Of a DNA stretch of 64,000 nt, positions 1 through 15,000 are shown piece after piece. The notes under the pieces are model-generated. The model saw only the letters and a list, made by a program, of their open reading frames with translations. It made no database searches and was not told the origin of the DNA. The stretch lies in contig CALNVZ010003425.1 of assembly GCA_940671915.1 (NCBI GenBank), positions 36,475,657 to 36,539,656 on the forward strand, read 5' to 3'. The translations under genes were made by a program, and so were the position numbers. The first letter of the stretch is position 1, and the number at the start of each line of letters is the position of its first letter. Origin of the DNA: Paracentrotus lividus. Its lineage: Eukaryota > Echinodermata > Echinoidea > Camarodonta > Echinidae.

Positions 1-237
1 TAATGTTTCTAATCGGTTCTCTGTCCGTTTTATGTATGTTCAAATCTTGCTCTTTCACGATCGCCTTATTTTTTGTTTGACACGATGATGTCATAAGATT
101 TTGGAGATTTATAAATAGCGCACTAAAGTGGATATCGTTCATTACATCAGTAAACATAAAAGCACAGCTCTAAACAAATCAGATCTCAGGGATTTATTAA
201 CCCATTCCATAATAATTTTGAATAATCTGTTACTCAC

Positions 238-579
238 TGAACATCTCAATCAGTGTATCGATCTCTTTTCTATATATCTCAATCATTCTAGACGTGCGGT
301 ACTCTATCGTCGTATCTGTGAGGTAGAGTTCGTTCAAGGTAACTCCGGTATCTGAAATGACAAGAGGACCCCCTACGATGCTGAGAGACTTGACGATGAC
401 ACGCGGGCTATCATCCCTGATGAAGAGTTCAGGTATTTTGAGAGTGATGCTGAAGATAGGGGTGATCATACGGGAGGAGGGTGTCTCTTCAACCCAGTAC
501 CCACCCTGGATGGAGATAGATACATGAGGGCTTGGTGAGAGGGTCAGGCGGCCTAGGGTATCGTTCTTGAAGAAGACAC
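238..579 (-). CDS. Lipid transfer protein exon 19, last one in the window
   Basis: 342 bp, entering in phase 1 after CTTTTACTTTAG. It encodes DTLGRLTLSPSPHVSISIQG, TPIFSITLKIPELFIRDDS and ELYLTDTTIEYRTSRMIEIY. The frame meets TAA six bases beyond 238, but the sequence there (A|GTGAGT) is a perfect donor and the protein is far shorter than the family norm. I therefore read a splice and continuation beyond the left edge rather than a stop. Confidence 0.75.
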
Positions 580-3500
580 CTAAAGTAAAAGACCAAAGTA
601 AAGCGTATAGGGACTTTAATTAAATTTTTGTGATATGCAAGAATGGTTACCTATAGAAGAATGGTTCATTATTATTATTATTAAGATAACATGGAAATGG
701 TAATTATACAAATTGATCATGTTTGTGAATAAAAACGTCTAACAAACTCTCAACATCTAATGAAATCCGAACATATCATCAGCTATTCAATGATGAAAGA
801 TTAAAGCTCTGCATTTGCTGCATACATATATAAAGAATTCAAAGAGAACCTTTGTATCAATCCATAAAATGTTCCTCCAAATGCTTCTATCTTTTGGTTT
901 AGAGCCCAAGGATATTAGTAATGTTGCTGAGACTGGAACCCCTTAACATGTAATCACATGTCCAGTTTATCCATCATACTTCACACAAAAGCAGGAATAA
1001 AAGGCAACCATACATGTACATGTACATTTCAAGGCAAAAAGGTTTTGTTCATTATTATTCACCAGGGGGAGATTTCATAAAACCCTCATAACCTACTTTC
1101 CTAGTAGGCCTTAATTAGTTTACAGTTAAATCCATTGCTTTCAATTTTGCTAATAAGGAACAGTCTCATAACTTACTTGAGAAACTACAGACAACAGGCG
1201 ATACATTGAATTTCCTTTATTCATACAGACATATCGTATTATGTTTGGCAGCATGAACTTCATGCCATGGATGAGTTGAATGGTGCCATTTCACATTGCC
1301 AGCAAGCAAGGAAAAAATCTATATATTTACAGCTATATTTGCAGATTTTTTTTTCATGTCAAGGGGCCATACAATGACCCCCTCCTATTAACTACTTTTA
1401 TCTTTCTTCTACTAAAAAATCCAAGTTTACCTTTTAAATAAGCGCTTCCCGCAGGAGACTCAGTGTTGATGAACAGGGTTTTGTTGCTACGGTGATAAGC
1501 CAGGTCCATACTGTAAACTCCAAGCGTTTCGCTGTCAGGAGCACCTATCAGAAAATGGAGGTGATCTGTCTTTACAATCTCGCCATTCCTGAAAGCCTAG
1601 AAAAAAAAATATTAAGAGGATTTAACTCATTCAGTACAGCTAGGAACTTCTAAACGTTAACTTATTCAGATAACTCTACTTCATTTTTGCTTTGGATACA
1701 GAAAAAAAAAATTTTCAACATTTATTTCTTAACATTTATGTTGCCAATCAATGCATATACCCCGGCATGACAATTACGTCCTAGGGCATGGGCGTTTTTG
1801 TCTACAATGCTCCTCCCCAACCTGGTGCAAAATGGGTACCCGGTAAGAATGGAACGAGTACGCCGTAATGGCTGCCATGATTTGAAATGATTGGGATTGG
1901 ACAGGTGTCAGAAAAACGAACAAGCATCCGATGACCGGGGTAATAATAATTGCAAAGCGCTTTATTAGAGATGAAATTGTTTCATATTAGGCGCTATATA
2001 AATCGCAACTATTATTATTATTATTATATAAAGGTTTCGTTCCTTTGAAAATCCCCTCTACTGTTGAATGCCATATAGTGGCACAGTAAGGCCATGTGGA
2101 TATGATTTCTTGTTACAAGGCTTGTTCCTTTCTTGCTGTCCCTCTTATACTTAATTCAATGCATATGTTGTTGTTTTGTGACTTTGACTCTTTGTATATG
2201 ATGTCTATTATATGGATTTTTATTAGCAAATGAATTGAAATAGAATTAAAATTGAAAATTGAAATTAATGTTCATAGATCTTGAAATACTCAAAAATACA
2301 TGACTCAAAGGTTTTTTTTATGTGGAATGTTGGCAATTGACTCCAACTGTTGATTATAAATTGCTGCGAATTTAATAAGCACATAATCCTTACTTCATCA
2401 GTCCTGAATCCAGCTTCCAGATTGTAAGAAACAAGGCTCTCCTCAAGCTTATCCACTGAAATTTCCATGCCCCAGGTTTGGAACAATGCTTCAGGCTACA
2501 GTGATAATAAGAAAGGAATTGTCAATTGTACGGTGCATCTAACAAGTCTCTGTACACTTTATATAACAACTATGATACATGATCATGTATTAAAACAGAC
2601 ATATATGTATTCAACCTGGTGATGGCAAAGGTAGTATAGAACAACTCATTTTTATAAGAAGCCTGATAAAGCATGGTGGCCATAAATCATTTACATTTGC
2701 AGGTGATACTCCATTATATCAATTAAGCTCTTTTTTCATCAGCCAGGTTGAGGTGATTTTCCCCTCCAATTCTGAGTTGGTTTCGAAAGATGCCTCTCTA
2801 TCTTGTGCGGTCATCTGCTGCTTCCTCCCAATGTGATATGTCTATGTTTATTGTTTTCATACCACGCTTACAAACATATCCTTGCTGCATAGCTTGGGAT
2901 GTCCAACAGCCCTCTTCCCAGATGCAAGTTCTCCATAGAGGATGTCTTTAGTATGTGACCATCCTCCATCCGGGGTACATGCCTAAACCAACGCATCCTG
3001 CGGTTTCTGAGTGTGTACATTGTTGTGGGACCTGCACGAGAGAGGACCTCTGTGTTCGGTACTTTGTCTTTCCAGGTGATCCCCAGGAAACATTGTGAAC
3101 AGCTCATATGGAATAATTTGTGAAATAAAAGGTCAAAAAGAGGGGCATTCACTATTTTTTCATCCCTCATATGCTTTTTCAGTGCCTGACAGAAGAAAAC
3201 CAAGCCTGCATGTATGTGGAAATTAGAGAAATGGATTCCTCATAACTTTCCCTGAGTTGAATTGTGTTAATATCGCATCTATGCATTATGCAAAAAAGAT
3301 AATGCATTGTGCATAAAGTGATATTTGTTGTGAATTTTAACATTCATGAATATCTTTTTTTTTTCTATACTGATAACCTACTTCTTTGTTTTTGTCTCAT
3401 AGATGGTTATGCTGATATTACAATATTAGTATAGATGCAATAGCACATCACCATCAATATAACTTGGGCAAAGTTACGAGGAAAAGAGTTTCTAAACAAG

Positions 3501-6448
3501 TATAGTGAATATTTATCATAAAACAAGATAAAAAATGCATGGCAAGTAGTGGAACTATGACATCACAGCTGTTGCCTATTTGGTATAGTGATCAGATTTT
3601 TTTGCATCATAAAGGAATCAATAACTTTCTTATTAGCAGTCCGATTTTCTTCAAACTTTTTAAAATCTGTTTTTCTAATTTTTCTTCTTTTAATAAGAAC
3701 AACTTATTTTGGGTCAAGACTTTCCCTTTCAGAAAGAAAAGAGGACTTTTCAAGAATTCCTTACCATAGAGAAGGGCGCTACAGGTCTTGTACTAGAGAT
3801 ATGAAGGTTAAATCGGGGGTTGGACAAGTTTTCTTCAAAGTCAATGACTCGCTCAAAACTAGGCACCATCTCGTTCATTTGCATGAAGTACAAAGAGGAC
3901 CTGGGAACAGAACCACATAAAATTAAAATTAGATAATATGCAAGTCGGGTAGCAGGATCTTACATGGTATCCTACAGGACTAAGCCTTGAAATGCACTAT
4001 GCGCTAGAGCAGGAGCTAAAGCCTGAGTTATTGTATAGAAATGGCGATTTGGCATGAGTGCGATGGTATGAGATTTGGCATTAGTTGAAGGATTTAACTC
4101 AATAGAGCGTCCCAACGAATGCAAAATCTTGTACCATTGCACGAATATGTCTATTTGCTATTTCTTTTGTACAACGCCTTGGAAGTTAGCGAAAATACAA
4201 ATGCAGGGAAGAATATCTCTATGCAATGAATGTTGCAAGCATCTAGAGCGCATATCTGTATAGTAGCAGTGGGCATTTAATCATTGCGTATATACAGCTA
4301 ATGCAAGCCTATTAAAACCTAACAAAAGAAATGAAACAAAACTAATACAAAAATTGTCATTTCCTTTGATCGTGCCGCACAAATAAATCTTAATTGCGCA
4401 TTAATCTAGCGTACCAAATTCGATCTTATTATGACGACATCTAAAGCGTCCAACGGTCGGCCTTCATTTTGGACGGTACATGTGAGATGGTATGAATGTA
4501 ACACATTCAGCCTCCCAGCAAGCTAAGTAGGAGCGTATACAGTATTTATAATTCTTTGAAAGAGCTAGCAAATAGGATATTGTATATAAATCAAAATGTG
4601 GTATACGCAAAACAAAAAAAAGGGAAAAATTGCTTAAAAATCTATTAATGGGGGCATGTACTGCGTGAATCAAAAGTTTATATCTACATCTGTCAAATTT
4701 GTGTACCTTCTGTAGCTGTTTTTCTACTCTTTATACAAATTCATACCATTACAAAGCACATAACAGCATATTTTCAGTTTAATGATTTGGCAGGTGAATA
4801 CTTACGATGCTTTGATGAAGGTCTGACGCTGTGGTGGGGCGTCAATCTTGGCCTTGATCATGCCGTTCTCAAAGGACAAACTACCTCCAAGGTTGAGTGA
4901 TGTAGCCAGGTTGGTCTTGTACGAGAGACCACTACGAGCACAATGGGCGTCTACCACCATCTGGTAATGGATCTCAATGGCAGCACTGTAAAGAGAAGTA
5001 TAAAAAGGAGAGAAAATTAATTAGTCATTAAAAAGAAATTAATGTTCTGTTTATGAGAATGAAATGTGGCAGATACTGCCTAAATTTGCTTTGGAAAGGT
5101 CTATAGCAATTCTCCTTAGCATTATTGTGTGCTGTGAGGTTTTGAAATCACATGATAAAATCAAATGATGAAAAAATAACTCCATTCTGCTTAGAGTCAC
5201 ATGTAATAAAAAAAAAACTTTAACAATTACAATACGAGAAAGAGATCAGATTATCAAGTTAATTACGGCAGCAACACTTCCTTTTCTAGATCAATAGTAA
5301 CGTGTAAGTGTCCTGTACTATTGAACAATATAACAGATAGTATATTATGTTTTAACAGATAGTATGTTACCTTGAAATATTGTTAGTAATGCCATGTATA
5401 TGTTTTAAGGAATATGTGGAAATAAATTCAATTCAATTCAATGTATTTCATACAAAAATGCATGTAAGGGACAACACTGAATGTTTGGCCTGAACATTTC
5501 AGCTGTTATATATTGGGTCATAAAATTACTATTTGGGCAATTGAAGGGCAATGCGGTTGACACCATATGGTCCGTGGGCATTCCTTTTGGTTCAGACTAC
5601 CCAATATATCACCAATCAGAATCCTTGTTACTACATGGACTTCTTGCATGAAAGTCTCGATTGATTGTTGTCATACAGGTCATATCTGACCCTTTGTTAC
5701 CGATGTTGTTCTCGATGTTTTTCCAGATAGCTTTGTCTTGTGCAAGACGGTGAGAGGGGGAGGCCTGTTAATTGAAAGTCTAACATTTATGAGCCAAATC
5801 AGAATTATTTAAAAAAAAATTATCATGTATAAAGGACATACCTTGGTTCAAAGACTCCCTGGATGGCCATCCTCCTAGGCTTGGCTACCATGCCCATGAC
5901 ATCCAGCTTCCCAGATGCCTTCAGGACGGTGTTGATTGCTCCTTGGATGTTGACTTCAAGGGGCATACCAACCATGGTCGGGATGGTCACTTTGGAAGGC
6001 TTGAAGTTCTTGTTCATGCTGTACTCATGGGTACTCTGGGTGGCTAGGGATGAGATGATCTGTAGGCAGATGGTGATAGTTGTAATTGCAATTCATTACT
6101 AAAATACCATTATGGTCAAGAACACAAAGATAAAAAAAAACAAAAACATTATATTTATGTTTACAACAGTAGAGTTTAAACAGATGGTGCTTTTTAATCA
6201 CAGTCAGTAGAGGTGGGTTTAAAACCATGGGACTGTGAGAATATTAAAATCGTTTGAGTATGCATACCTCCATGATTGTATTTTTTCTGTACATGTCCAT
6301 CATTTGCTGGATGTCATCACTATCTTTGTAGAAGACATCATTGCCAAGGACCCTGGTTGCTATTGAAGCCTTTTTGAAGTTGTATTCATAAAAAAGAGAA
6401 AATTGATAGTAAGTTGACAATTTAAATAGAAACATATGTTTAACAAGG

Positions 6449-6504
<56 letters not shown>

Positions 6505-9000
6505 TTTACTTAAATATGGCTTACATTCAGTTGCAAATGAAGAAAAAAGGTTGGGCTCGGATACTAGCAACACATAGCAGAAAAAGCAGCTGCAGCCTTT
6601 TGCTAGAACACATACTTAAACTCGATATTTTGACAAGGAAAGCATAAAAATTATCACTAATTTTATTATTTACAATAAAGAATTATATATTTGCCTACTT
6701 TGCTATTCGTCCTCGAATCGCCTACCGACTGATACTTTGACCCCGAAAATTTTTGCTCTATTGTTTCCCTATCGTTCCCCCCAGCAACATAAAGGGCGCC
6801 CTCCTACGATAAGGCTACCCAGCAAAAAGCCTTCCCATAAACCTCCTCTTTTCTCATCGGCCGCCGCTGAGCTAAGTAACCTCGAAAAATTGCTCCTGCA
6901 AATTGGCCTGATTTTCACTTTTTAAGTGAAATTTTGGTGTTTGTTTTTGTGGGTGTTTGCTTCTAGTTGTCTTCTCTGACTTCTAGATTGTTGTTTCCAA
7001 AATTGGGTGTTGTTTGGTGGCCGTTTTCTGAGATATTTCTCTTGGTTTACGGCGACATCTCCCTAATTCTGTCCATCCATTACGTTCGTGTAGTGAGTGG
7101 ATTCCCGTGGTTCGTGTCCCATTGTATTCACGTACCGCGCATCATTACACACAGTGTAGTGATGTTTTTTGTTTTGACTGTGCGGGTCCTTTTGTGACTT
7201 AGCAAAGTAGGTAAATATATCATTCTTTTGAAGTAAATCACTATTTTATAGTGCGTAACTCAAAAATGTCCAAAACTTAATACTGTTAGGCAAGTGACTT
7301 GTTTGCCCAACAAATCAACAACTAATGTATGAAAACTGGATTTCAAATATTGTATTTTTAAAATTTTCAATAGCAGTTTGTTTGAATACTTCATTTCTAT
7401 GTAAAATCTAAAAGTCTGAAAATATTATAAAACCAGCCTTATAGGTTTATCATAAAACTTGAATAACGAAATGTGCAATTTTATTAACGTAAATGTCATA
7501 GTCTAGTGGTCGTATCACTTTGGGATGCAAAAGACAAGAGTTTCATTCCCGGCACCGGCATTTTGTCCACTCCACCCGGGTGCAAATGGATACCCGAGAG
7601 GATGATTCCTTACAGTCGCTGGTGTTGGCAGACACAAAGCATGGAATAGAATCCAATGAACGGGTTAATGATATACTGTAAAGCGCTTTGGGTCGCTACA
7701 AGAAAAGCGCTGAATATATAAAAGTTTCATCATTATTATTCACTCCTTCTTGATCTTGTTGATGGCATGGCCCTCTTCTGTCAACTGACCCACTTGCTCT
7801 TCCTCAAATTTACCTGATCAATTATGTTGGCTTCCTGTTCATCCTCGCTGAATTCTATGAGAGATTCAAACGCCTCTTGCCAACCCTCTGCCCTAGCATC
7901 AACCTATATAGCAAACAAAACAAATTAAGGAAACCATTAGGGGTTAATAGCAAACATAAATCACGGTGGCTTTCTGATAGTTAACTCTGAATGCTTACAG
8001 AGACCCAAGTGACCATTCACTAAAAGCATTTTATTTTCCCTTCAAAGTTATATTTTCCCCTCGAGACTATATTTTTCCTCAGCGCTACACATTTCACGGA
8101 AAATAATACATTGATGGGCAGATCAAAATGTTATATAAAAGCTCTAGACATTCAATATCTCTATTATTAAGCGCAATGCACACTAGGGGAAAAATGATAT
8201 ATCCATCTTACTGTCACAATCATTCTCTTCTTACACACCTCAAAGAGATCGATACCATATCCAAAGATGTACACATTCACAGCGAGTCTAGCACTCTTTG
8301 GCAGATAGGAGTTGTTGGAGAAGACTACATCACTATCAAAGTGGATTCCATTACCATATTCATCTGAGGAGAAAAAGATTGTATAGTTCAGGGTTAAAAG
8401 TTAATTTTCCATATTTCTAGGAGAAACGATTCATTAGGGCAATTCCACGGTAACCGACGTTAAAAAAAAACACAACCATTTCTAAATTGTTTGTACTGTA
8501 ATAACATAAAATAAGAATACGTAGTTTTTCAAATTAATACAGCTAAATAAGTTAATAAGTTTCACCCAAACTGCATTTGCTATCAAACGGCAAGCAAAAG
8601 CGCGTCGATAAGTGACGTTACAAAAAAAGTAACATCAGTTACTGACGTTACAAAAAAATGTAACGTCAGTTACCGACACATTTTCCTTCCTTACAAGCGT
8701 TACAAAAAATTCTCTATCATAAACTTATTAAGCTGTACCAATTTGAGAACCATTATATTCTTATTCATGTAATTACAGTACAAACAATTTAGAAATGGTT
8801 GTGTTTTTTGTAATGTCAGTTACCGTGGAATTATCCATAAGCAATACATATTACACGAGTACACTATAAGGACAGAATTTAAAAGTACACTGTAAAGAGG
8901 ACCCACACACTTCTATCCATCTTGTACATCAATGGTGATAATGAGATTGACAATGACAATGGTGATGATGATGGTGATGATGATAATGATGATGATGATA

Positions 9001-9033
<33 letters not shown>

Positions 9034-9045
9034 GTGATGATGATA

Positions 9046-9081
<36 letters not shown>

Positions 9082-12000
9082 GTGATGATGATTATGATGG
9101 TGATGATGATGATGATGGTGATGATGATTGTGATGATGATGATGATGGTGGTGATGATGATGATGGTGATGATGATGGTGGTGATGACAGTGGTGGTGAT
9201 GATGACAATGGTGGTGATGATGAGGTTGATGATGATGGTAATGATCATGAAGATGAACTGGGGTTGGCAGATTCGGCGCCAATATGCACCGCTGGAAACT
9301 TTGTGACTCACCGGCATGCACCCAACTTAAGAAACAGCCTGATGTACATACAACACTACTAACTTATACAAAAGAAGAAGAAGATGAAGACGATGGTGAT
9401 CAGATGACAGTGGTGAAGATGATGATAATAATTATATAATCAAATGATTAATGCATGAAGTATAGGCTTTCTGTTGACATCCTCACTAAAACAAGTGGAT
9501 TAGTAAATTACGCGATGCGCAATATATGTCCCCGCCGATAATGTAAAATTCCCATTATATCACGATCAGTGCTATCACATAAGGCAAACGGAATCGAAAT
9601 CGGGTAAAAAATGGCGAAGAAGTAGCATTTTGTAGCCAATGTACAATATAAGTAAAAGTCAAGGTCAAAGGTCAAAGGGGTCAAAAGTCAAAATTCCGCG
9701 AAAATTTTTTGTAGTCCTCACCTAGTGCTATCACATATTGCAAACGGAATCGAAATCGGATGAAAAATGGCGAAGGAGTAGCATTTTTTAGCCAATTAAC
9801 AATATAGGTCAAAAATCAAGGTCAAAGGTCAAAGGGGTCAAAAGTCAAAATTCCGTGAAGAAGTTTTGTAGTCTTCACCTAGTGCTATCACATAAAGCAA
9901 GCGGAATCAAAATCGGATGAAAAATGGTGAAGGAGTAGCATTTTGTAGCCAATGTACAATATAGGTCAAAAATCAAGGTCAAAGGTGAAAGGGGTCAAAA
10001 GTCAAAATTCTGTGAATAAGTTTTGTAGTCCTCACCTAGTGCTATCACATAAAGCAAGCGGAATCGAAATCGGATGAAAAATGGTGAAGGAGTAGCATTT
10101 TGTAGCCAATGTACAATATAAGTAAAAGTCAAAGTCAAAGGTCAAAGGGGTCAAAAGTCAAAATTCCGCGAAGAAATTTTGTAGTCCTCACCTAGTACTA
10201 TCACATAAAGCAAACAGAATCGAAATCGGATGAAAAATGGTGAAGGAGTAGCATTTTGTAGCCAATGTACAATATAAGTAAAAGTCAAGGTCAAAGGTCA
10301 AAGGGGTTAAAAGTCAAAATTCCGTAAGGAAGTTTTGTAGTCCTCACCTAGTGCTATCACATAAAGCAAACAGAATCGAAATCGGATGAAAAATGGAGAA
10401 GGAGTAGCATTTTGTAGCCAATTAACATTATAGGTCAAAAATCAGGGTGAAAGGTCAAAGGTCAAATTCTGTGAAGAAGTTTTGTAGCTATCACCTAGTG
10501 CTATCATATAAAGCAAACGGAATCGAAATCGGATGAAAAATGGCGAAGGAGTAGCAAATTGAAGATTTTGCTCACATACGCGGACGCACGGACGGATGGA
10601 CGGACGGACGGACACACATACACACGTACGGAGCCCGTTTCATAGTCCCCTGCTCGAACTCGTTCGGCGGGGACAATAAGATTTTTTTTCCAGTTATGAT
10701 GATGAAACCTTCCATAAACATGTTTTTCTCTAATAGCTTCAAGTTTATATCGTATCAGCTGACCGTTATGGTCGGCATTTTAGTGTAGTCCTATGAATTC
10801 ATCAATGTAACCCACTATTATTTTGGACTCCAAACCAAAAAACCTCAAAACATACAAATCAAGTTTTTGATGTATTAAAATCAACATTTCCCGATCATTT
10901 TGAGACAGTTTTTCCACATTTCTATCTCACAATGAGAACTAAACTTTTATCTGTAAGTCAAACTTATTTACCATCATAATATGAGAGACCATAGAACTTT
11001 CTGTATCCCATACCACACTTGGTGACATGGGCAAGGGGGCTCTCACTAATGGCATTCTGTAGGTCAGCTACCATAGGATCCTGGGAGTTCCTTAGGTTGG
11101 AAAGATGGCCAGAAACATAGCAGGTCACTGAGAGATAGGATAATGAGAATATTAAAGGGATTTAGTAACTTCCGAAAACAAGTGCAAAAGAAATCAAATT
11201 CTATCGCTCTGACAGCAAAAATAAACTACTGAAAATTTCAGATCAAATGCTAGTCATTTACGATCTTAAAACAGTGAAAACTTACGAGACTAATTAAAAT
11301 TACGGCCGCACACGATTAATTTACTACCGCTCTGCTGCTAGCTTAGCAGCCCAGTAGGAAAGGGGATTTCAAGACAGAAAATGCGGTGTACGTTGTGCTG
11401 CGTTAAAACGCACATGGTTTTCAAAATCATTAGAGATGGTTTTCAAAATTTGACTATGAAATCATTGAGATAAGTAAAGCAAGCAATTAGACTGAAAATT
11501 TTAAGGGATACCAGACTGACCTATGTGTTTATAATCGTGTTGGCAAATTGAGCTAAATAAAATAAATTGCAATTTGAATATCATTCAATGTTACTGCTTT
11601 CCTTTAAGATCTAGGATTAAAGTAAAAACACTGGCTTTATTTTGATCCTATATAGTTAACATGTTACATTTGACCTCTTACCTTTTTTTTCCCAAATTTT
11701 TTTTAATAAATGTAAATAATTGTAAATAATAATAATAATGATAATAATCAAAATGAAAATAGAAATAATAATAATAATAATAATAATAAAGATAATGATA
11801 ATAGTTCAGTTAACTAGTAACTGAACTAGTCACTACAAATTTTTCACTGATAGAATAAAGAGCCACAACAAGGTGTTTGGCATTTGTCTTTTGCTTGATA
11901 TCCACACTCTTCTCTGAAGTAAAAACTTAATTTTAGTAATCACTTTTGGATGAATTAGAGGGAGATTTTTAGGGGCCGGACATGCTGTTTAGGGGACATG

Positions 12001-15000
12001 CTTTAGAGGAAAAGCTGTACGCTGTACATAGAAAATCAACATCCAATCCCACATCATCAAACACCATGGTTATCCTCATCTTTGGGATCAATGATTACCT
12101 GTAGTTGGTTCCATAGTAATGGTGTTGTGAATAGCCAGCAGGACTTCTGCAGATGGGCACCTAATGATGGCATGGTAGGCTGCAATCCTCAGCTCGTTAT
12201 CGTTGTTAGTGGTGCTGAAGATACGCATGAATCGGTCGATCTGATGATGAAATTGAGAGGATTAGTAACATATTTGCTTTCAAAAGTCACTATATGTGCT
12301 TTTTCAAAAGGTTTTGTATTTCACTTCAAAATTATCCTCGACTGAAAAAAAAAGTTTAAATACATCGATTGATATAACATTGAACATTATTTTTGTATTA
12401 TGGCTGTAAATATTTGACCACTTTTCCTGCATAGAATGTACATGTATGTATAAATGCAATTCTTTGAAAACGATTTGGATAGGTGCTTCGCTAGAAAAAC
12501 ATTCATTCAATGCTGAATTTGTATGTCATGAACTCAGTGCTCAATACCATACATATTTCATTTGATTGTATTAGTAGATTTCTATTTTCTTTACTTGTTA
12601 TTCTTTTGTCTTCCATTATAAGTGCATAGGGACATTATGCTATTCTGCAATATGTTATGCACAATATCAATGTAAGTGAATATAATCATTATTATTTAAG
12701 AAAATTAATCCACAAAAGAATCAATTAATATTGCTCACAGGAACAACATCACAGGACGTCCTTCTGTAGGCTTCAATTGCAGCGACCCTAATATTGGCAG
12801 GGTTCTGCTCTCTGTTGCATCTGTTTAGAAGACTCTTGCTCATGACAAGACCCATGTTACCAATAGCCCTCAGAGACATCAGCATCTACATTATACATAC
12901 AAGTGGAACAAAAAGATATAAGTTGCAATTAAACAGCACAAGGTGGTTCACAAAACATGAGTCTTCACCTGATTTTGTGATCAATAAAACATGCAATAAG
13001 ATCTTTTGACCCCTAAATGACCCTTTAACTCATTACCCTCATCGACATAAATGTGGTATTACCCACTGGTTATTGATGCAGATATAAAGGTAAAGAAAAA
13101 CTTAAAGAACAAGTCTTGCCTGATTTCATGAAACACAAAACATGCAATTTGACCTTTTGACCCCTAGATGACCTTTGATTTCACCATCCTTATCAACAAA
13201 CATGTGGTTACACCTAGGGATAATTCATACAAAGTTTGAACACAACTGATGCAGAAAAAAAGAAATACTTTAACATTTTTGTTACGGACCAACAGGAGAA
13301 ACAACAACTAGTCCTCTGCCAAACTTTGTTCAGGCAAGACAAAAAAGCTTCATAACTATAATTGAACCATGTACCTTCGCAGATCTGGAAGGGTTTATAA
13401 ACCCAAAGCAAAGTTGTTGTAAATGTATAATATATGCAATGCAGTGACCCAAAAAGAAGAGGATTAGTAATATCTGCACCAAGTCTGACATCGACAACCA
13501 TATCATGAAAATAGATGAAATTAGAGGAGAAAGCTAGATGCCTTTCAATGTTTAGTTTTTAAACAGTCATTTGACGACACACTAAAGATTGGAAAATGGG
13601 AATGTTTGAATAATTTGAATAGAGAATGCATGGTATTCCTTTAATTTTGTTACTTGGTTACATAATTATATACATACATAGTAAAAATACCACGTACAGT
13701 ATTTCGTGGAGATAATTCCAGCGGCCATAAATTGTAAGACTGATCAGAATGTTGCATTCTGGGAGAGAAATATGGACAATGCTATTGAAAAGGGTACTGT
13801 ATTCGTGGAAATATTCATGGTAGGCCTACATTAATTTTCGCGGATTTCGCGTAAAGAGCAGCAGGCGCGAATTAAATAACCGGCGAATATATAGGCATGA
13901 TTACCTATGCATGTATTGCATGGGTTCAATTGCAAGCATACGAACATGGAGCGCGAATTTAAGAACCTATGAACATGTTTTGAGGTCGCTCAGTGCGAAA
14001 AATGAATCGCGCGAAAATAACCGTGAATACAGTATGTTATAGGGCAATTAAGTCAAAGCTAGTTGTTCCCGAGGTGGTGATTTTTCAACTTTTCGACCAT
14101 TTTTGTGCCAAGTGTGTCAGTAAGGTTTTAAAAGTACATATAATGTACAAAGTGTATGAAATAAACTTTATAAAAATGAGGTCAAAAAGTCATTTCAAGG
14201 TCATATGATGTCACAAGGCTCATTAATATTCATGAAAAAATGATAAAATCCATTAAAAATGTTATTTTCAACCATTATTTCTAAAGGTTTGTTATAGGAA
14301 TACAACCAAAAAGTAAAAATTTTCTGTTTCAATATCATCTTGGCTTCCTCTGGTTAAAATATCACAAACCTAGCACATAACTTTCCATATTTTTATTCTT
14401 AAAGTATTCATGTCTCAGTAGTAGTCTCACAAAAGTTATGAGCTGATGTAAAATAATGTAATTTTATTACTTGCCCTCCCACCTCAAGTAATGAAACAAA
14501 ATATTTACTTTTTTACAGAAATGTGTTGTATTATGGATCTTTTGTTTTATCAGTGGGATTTTTTTACACAACATGTTTCTACGCCTTGGCTACACCAAAT
14601 ATTTAATGGAAAATATTTCATGGAATAATTGTCCCATGTGTTACGTGTCCCATGTGTTACATGTGATATTTTATAAAACTTGACCTTGCCAGAAAACTTG
14701 AGGCTGTATTGACATTAAAATATGTATTTAAAAAGTTTATTACATGGTTAAGAGGATGTGCAAGTTTTTATCTGCTTTTTAAATTCCAAGTATCACGTGA
14801 ACAAATAGTAAAATTAGCACTAATTTTATTATTTACGAGATAATCACATGACCCTCTCTTACCTTGCTTTTGTTCCCGAGAACAATGCTTAGACCGAACC
14901 AAATAGACTATCAACCATTTTCCTACTTCCCTGCCCCTCCCAATACCCTGCCTCACGCCGTGCCTGAGCACGAGGTGGCGCTAGACCACTAAGGCATTAT

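Noticed and set aside
8913..9362. Four overlapping long open frames encoding poly-Asp, poly-Met, poly-His and poly-Ile
   Set aside because: All derive from the (GAT)n microsatellite, which has no stop codons in most frames.
9560..10560. CRISPR-like regularly spaced repeats
   Set aside because: The 157-bp units are contiguous and diverged, without unique spacers, in animal DNA. It is a tandem array within a TIR repeat.
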